Part shown: positions 6,481-7,910 of the stretch, one piece after another
Layout of the letters: the number at the start of each line of letters is the position of its first letter
Position numbering within the stretch: position 1 is the first letter of the stretch
Source: Pseudomonadota bacterium
GTDB lineage: Bacteria; Pseudomonadota; Alphaproteobacteria; Paracaedibacterales; CAIULA01
Direction of reading: 5' to 3'
Assembly: GCA_021804455.1 (NCBI GenBank)
Contig: JAJZHT010000002.1
Span: forward strand, 1-7,910
DNA length: 7,910 bases
Program-made: the position numbers and the translations under genes
Notes under the pieces: generated by a model
Databases searched by the model: none
Told to the model about the DNA's origin: nothing
Seen by the model: only the letters and a program-made list of their open reading frames with translations

Positions 6481-6540
6481 AGCCAACTGAAAAACAGGTT
6501 TTCAAGAAAGAGAAAATCTGTTGTTGGCTGTAACTTTTTT
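6481..6540 (+). terminator. Operon terminator hairpin with T-run
   Basis: AGCCAAC (6481-6487) pairs with GTTGGCT (6523-6529), and AACAGGTTTTC (6493-6503) pairs with GAAAATCTGTT (6512-6522, one G-U), leaving a TGAAA bulge and an 8-nt loop. Six T follow at 6535-6540, five bases after the stem. The position about 90 bp after the SIMPL stop codon fits the end of the operon. The gap between stem and T-run and the modest GC of the stem lower certainty. Confidence 0.55.
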
Positions 6541-6715
6541 GGTCACTTGGGCCTTTGAAAATTCAGTTGGCTTAATTACAGAGTTTAAGCTCTTTATTTT
6601 TGGTACAAGGACGTCCTTTTGTTTATAAGGAATAATGAGGTTTAGTAAGGAAGGGTGTAAAAGATTAGAGAGGTTTGGCCACAGAATTTCAGGCTTAGGA
6701 GAAATGACGGATAAA

Positions 6716-6930
6716 TTAACCCTTTATTTATTAAAGTTAAGGAAAAGTTAATTTCATTTTTTGCCACCCCCCGCCCACTGCCTCCCTAAACGGGAGGGGG
6801 GCTAAACCCTCCCTCTGCAAAAACGTTGGGAAAAACTTCTCCCATTGCCCTTGCTCTTGTTTCAAAAAGGGTTCCTTCTATTACCGCGGTTCGATTTTAT
6901 CTTATCTTCTAAAACTTACCAAAAGGTTAA
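6716..6930 (-). repeat. 215-bp structured intergenic repeat, copy 2 (inverted)
   Basis: This is the reverse-complement counterpart of 77-292. Read on the minus strand it begins TTAACCTTTTGG (from 6930) and ends AAAGGGTTAA (6725-6716), so both copies have the same ends and nearly the same length. The inner segment is almost unchanged, including the CCTCCC-GTTTA-GGGAGG hairpin and the G-rich run. The outer segment differs: the 7-bp hairpin of copy 1 is not preserved base for base, though another short stem is possible. It sits between two convergent genes and interrupts no recognisable frame. See copy 1 for its likely nature. Confidence 0.8.
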
Positions 6931-6952
6931 CACAAACAAGCAAAAACCTTGA

Positions 6953-6978
6953 TTTTTGACGTTCTAAAACATCAAAAA
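6953..6978. repeat. AT-rich imperfect hairpin
   Basis: TTTTTGACGTT (6953-6963) pairs with the facing arm ending ATCAAAAA (6971-6978), with one mismatch. It lies about 57 bp past the transaldolase stop on the minus strand and could help end that transcript, but no separate T-run follows. TTTGACGTTC within it (6955-6964) recurs at 7004-7013. Confidence 0.4.
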
Positions 6979-7034
6979 TTTTTCGCTTCCAATCAACAAA
7001 ATGTTTGACGTTCAAGACGGTGTCTCAGTATTTT

Positions 7035-7691
7035 TTATAAAATACTTTGTCCTGTTTTTTGCCAATCTTTACTAAACGTTTCTACACCCTTATCCGTAAG
7101 GGGATGTTTTAAAAGCTGATGCAGAACCTTGGGTGGGATGGTTGCGATGTCCGCACCTCTTTGAGCCGCCTGTATCACGTGTAAAGGGTGACGGATAGAG
7201 GCCGCTAAAACCAAAGTATCTATGTCAGGATGCTGGGTGTAAATTTCACAGATTTCTTGAATTAAGCCCATACCATCATGACCCACATCATCAAGACGAC
7301 CGACAAAAGGTGAAACAAAGGTAGCCCCTGATTTTGCCGCTAAGAGCGCCTGACCACTTGAAAAACAAAGAGTGACATTGACCATAATGTCTTCTTGTGT
7401 TAAGGCATAACAGGCTTTCAAACCCTCAAAAGTGAGGGGGACTTTGACCACGACATTGGGCGCAATTTGCGCCAGATAACGACCTTCTTTCACCATGGTT
7501 TCATAATCAACGGCTGTAACCTCTGCACTGACAGGTCCATCCACAAGGGCACATAATTCTTGGATGACCTCGCTTATGCGTCGTCCACTGGCGGCAATTA
7601 AGGTAGGATTCGTGGTTATACCATCTACCCAACCTGTATCCAGTAAATCATTGACTTCTTGAACATTTGCCGTGTCGAGAAAAAATTTCAT
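7035..7691 (-). CDS. tal: Transaldolase, TalC/FSA-type small family
   Basis: A 218-aa cytoplasmic aldolase-fold enzyme of the small transaldolase/fructose-6-phosphate aldolase family. Family marks are [26 protein letters not shown] (24-36), SAEVTA (55-60), the Schiff-base lysine K83 in [26 protein letters not shown] (105-123), SPFVGRLDD (127-135) and a C-terminal tail ending [12 protein letters not shown]57 and F129 occupy the positions that are Gln and Tyr in the E. coli fructose-6-phosphate aldolase; Glu and Phe are the transaldolase pattern. So transaldolase (sedoheptulose-7-P plus glyceraldehyde-3-P to erythrose-4-P plus fructose-6-P) is more likely than aldolase activity. It would serve the non-oxidative pentose phosphate pathway. 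The start is the only sensible one; an AAGGA lies about 15 bp upstream, rather far. It is divergent from priA across 59 bp. The stop codon lies inside a small AT-rich hairpin (7028-7045). Confidence 0.93.
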   Translation of the reverse strand: MKFFLDTANVQEVNDLLDTGWVDGITTNPTLIAASGRRISEVIQELCALVDGPVSAEVTAVDYETMVKEGRYLAQIAPNVVVKVPLTFEGLKACYALTQEDIMVNVTLCFSSGQALLAAKSGATFVSPFVGRLDDVGHDGMGLIQEICEIYTQHPDIDTLVLAASIRHPLHVIQAAQRGADIATIPPKVLHQLLKHPLTDKGVETFSKDWQKTGQSIL

Positions 7692-7750
7692 AATATTTTT
7701 TGATTTTCCTTGTTATGGTTAAATCAGATGACAGCGGATTCTCAATAAAA

Positions 7751-7910
7751 ATGCAAGTACAAGTTTTAACAGCAGGCCCTTTTCATCGTCCCTTTACCTA
7801 TGAGACAGTAGAAAACGCGATCTCCTTTGGGCAAATTGTGCAGGTTTCTTTGGGAAAACGTTTGGTGTGGGGGGTTGTATGGTCCTTTGAAGGATCAACC
7901 AGATTTAAAG
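7751..7910 (+). CDS. priA: Primosomal protein N' (PriA), N-terminal fragment
   Basis: The first 53 codons of a gene cut by the window end. MQVQVLTAGPFHRPFTYETV followed by FGQIVQVSLGKRLVWGVVWSF matches the PriA 3'-DNA-binding domain: the 'PL-d-pF-Y' opening, then 'G-V-V-FG-r---G-Vw'. PriA is the helicase that restarts stalled replication forks by recognising the 3' end of the leading strand. The helicase part is outside the window, so integrity cannot be judged. ATG 7751 fits the domain start; an in-frame ATG at 7715 would add 12 polar residues. Neither has a clear Shine-Dalgarno sequence. Its position next to a small-family transaldolase gene is common in alphaproteobacteria. Confidence 0.88.
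   Translation, partial: MQVQVLTAGPFHRPFTYETVENAISFGQIVQVSLGKRLVWGVVWSFEGSTRFK

Larger units (their letters stand above)
6393..7034. other. Gene-free stretch between convergent genes
   Basis: This 642-bp stretch lies between the rightward operon and the leftward transaldolase gene. It contains a terminator-like hairpin (6481-6540) with a third complementary arm at 6562-6573, the inverted second copy of the structured repeat (6716-6930), an AT-rich hairpin (6953-6978), and two copies of TTTGACGTTC. A 10-bp palindrome TAGATATCTA is at 6451-6460. No tRNA or convincing gene was seen; a 38-codon frame at 6635-6751 is discussed under rejected items. Confidence 0.7.

Noticed and set aside
6635..6751. 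38-codon plus-strand frame starting MRFSKEGCKRLERF with AAGGA just upstream
   Set aside because: It has a decent ribosome site but runs into the 215-bp repeat and takes its stop from it, lies after the operon terminator, and has no visible promoter. A chance frame is more likely.
77..6930. Composite transposon with the 216-bp repeats as its ends
   Set aside because: No transposase or integrase lies between them, each copy has its own terminal inverted repeat, and no target duplication flanks the pair. Two separate insertions of one element are simpler.

Overview
The window looks like a piece of a low-GC alphaproteobacterial chromosome, perhaps of the Rickettsiales/Holosporales type. The evidence is the AT-rich coding sequence, a transaldolase gene placed head-to-head with priA (these two are often neighbours in alphaproteobacteria), and Gram-negative envelope-machine genes. 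The taxonomic call is an inference; no rRNA or other marker is present.

Layout. Positions 1-456 are non-coding: an 18-bp tandem duplication, one copy of a 216-bp structured repeat, a palindromic hairpin, and a terminator for the leftward genes. A leftward pair follows: a 59-aa acidic, apparently exported small protein (1653-1474) and a receiver-GGDEF protein (1425-457), both read from a good sigma70-like promoter at 1714-1686. A rightward five-gene operon (1788-6392) encodes a GspF/PilC platform protein, a GspL/PilM/MshI-like membrane protein, a GspM/PilO-like protein, a short GspC/PilP/MshK-like exported protein and a SIMPL-domain protein. The last three junctions are 4-bp ATGA overlaps, so the operon is probably translationally coupled. 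From 6393 to 7034 there is no convincing gene, but there are a terminator-like hairpin with a competing third arm, the inverted second copy of the 216-bp repeat, and small repeats. The window closes with a leftward transaldolase gene (7691-7035) and the first 53 codons of priA (7751 onward).

How the genes fit together. The operon encodes an inner-membrane assembly platform for a type II secretion, type IV pilus or MSHA-like machine. The ATPase, secretin, prepilin peptidase and pilins are not here and must be elsewhere if the machine works. The divergent GGDEF protein has lost key residues in both its receiver and GGDEF domains, so it may be a non-catalytic regulator or c-di-GMP/GTP sensor for this machine; that link rests only on adjacency.

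The most unusual signals are the matching 216/215-bp inverted repeats with TTAACC-type ends that bracket the whole GGDEF/pilus block, the doubly eroded receiver-GGDEF protein, the uncatalogued small acidic secreted protein, and the minimal platform operon ending in a SIMPL gene.
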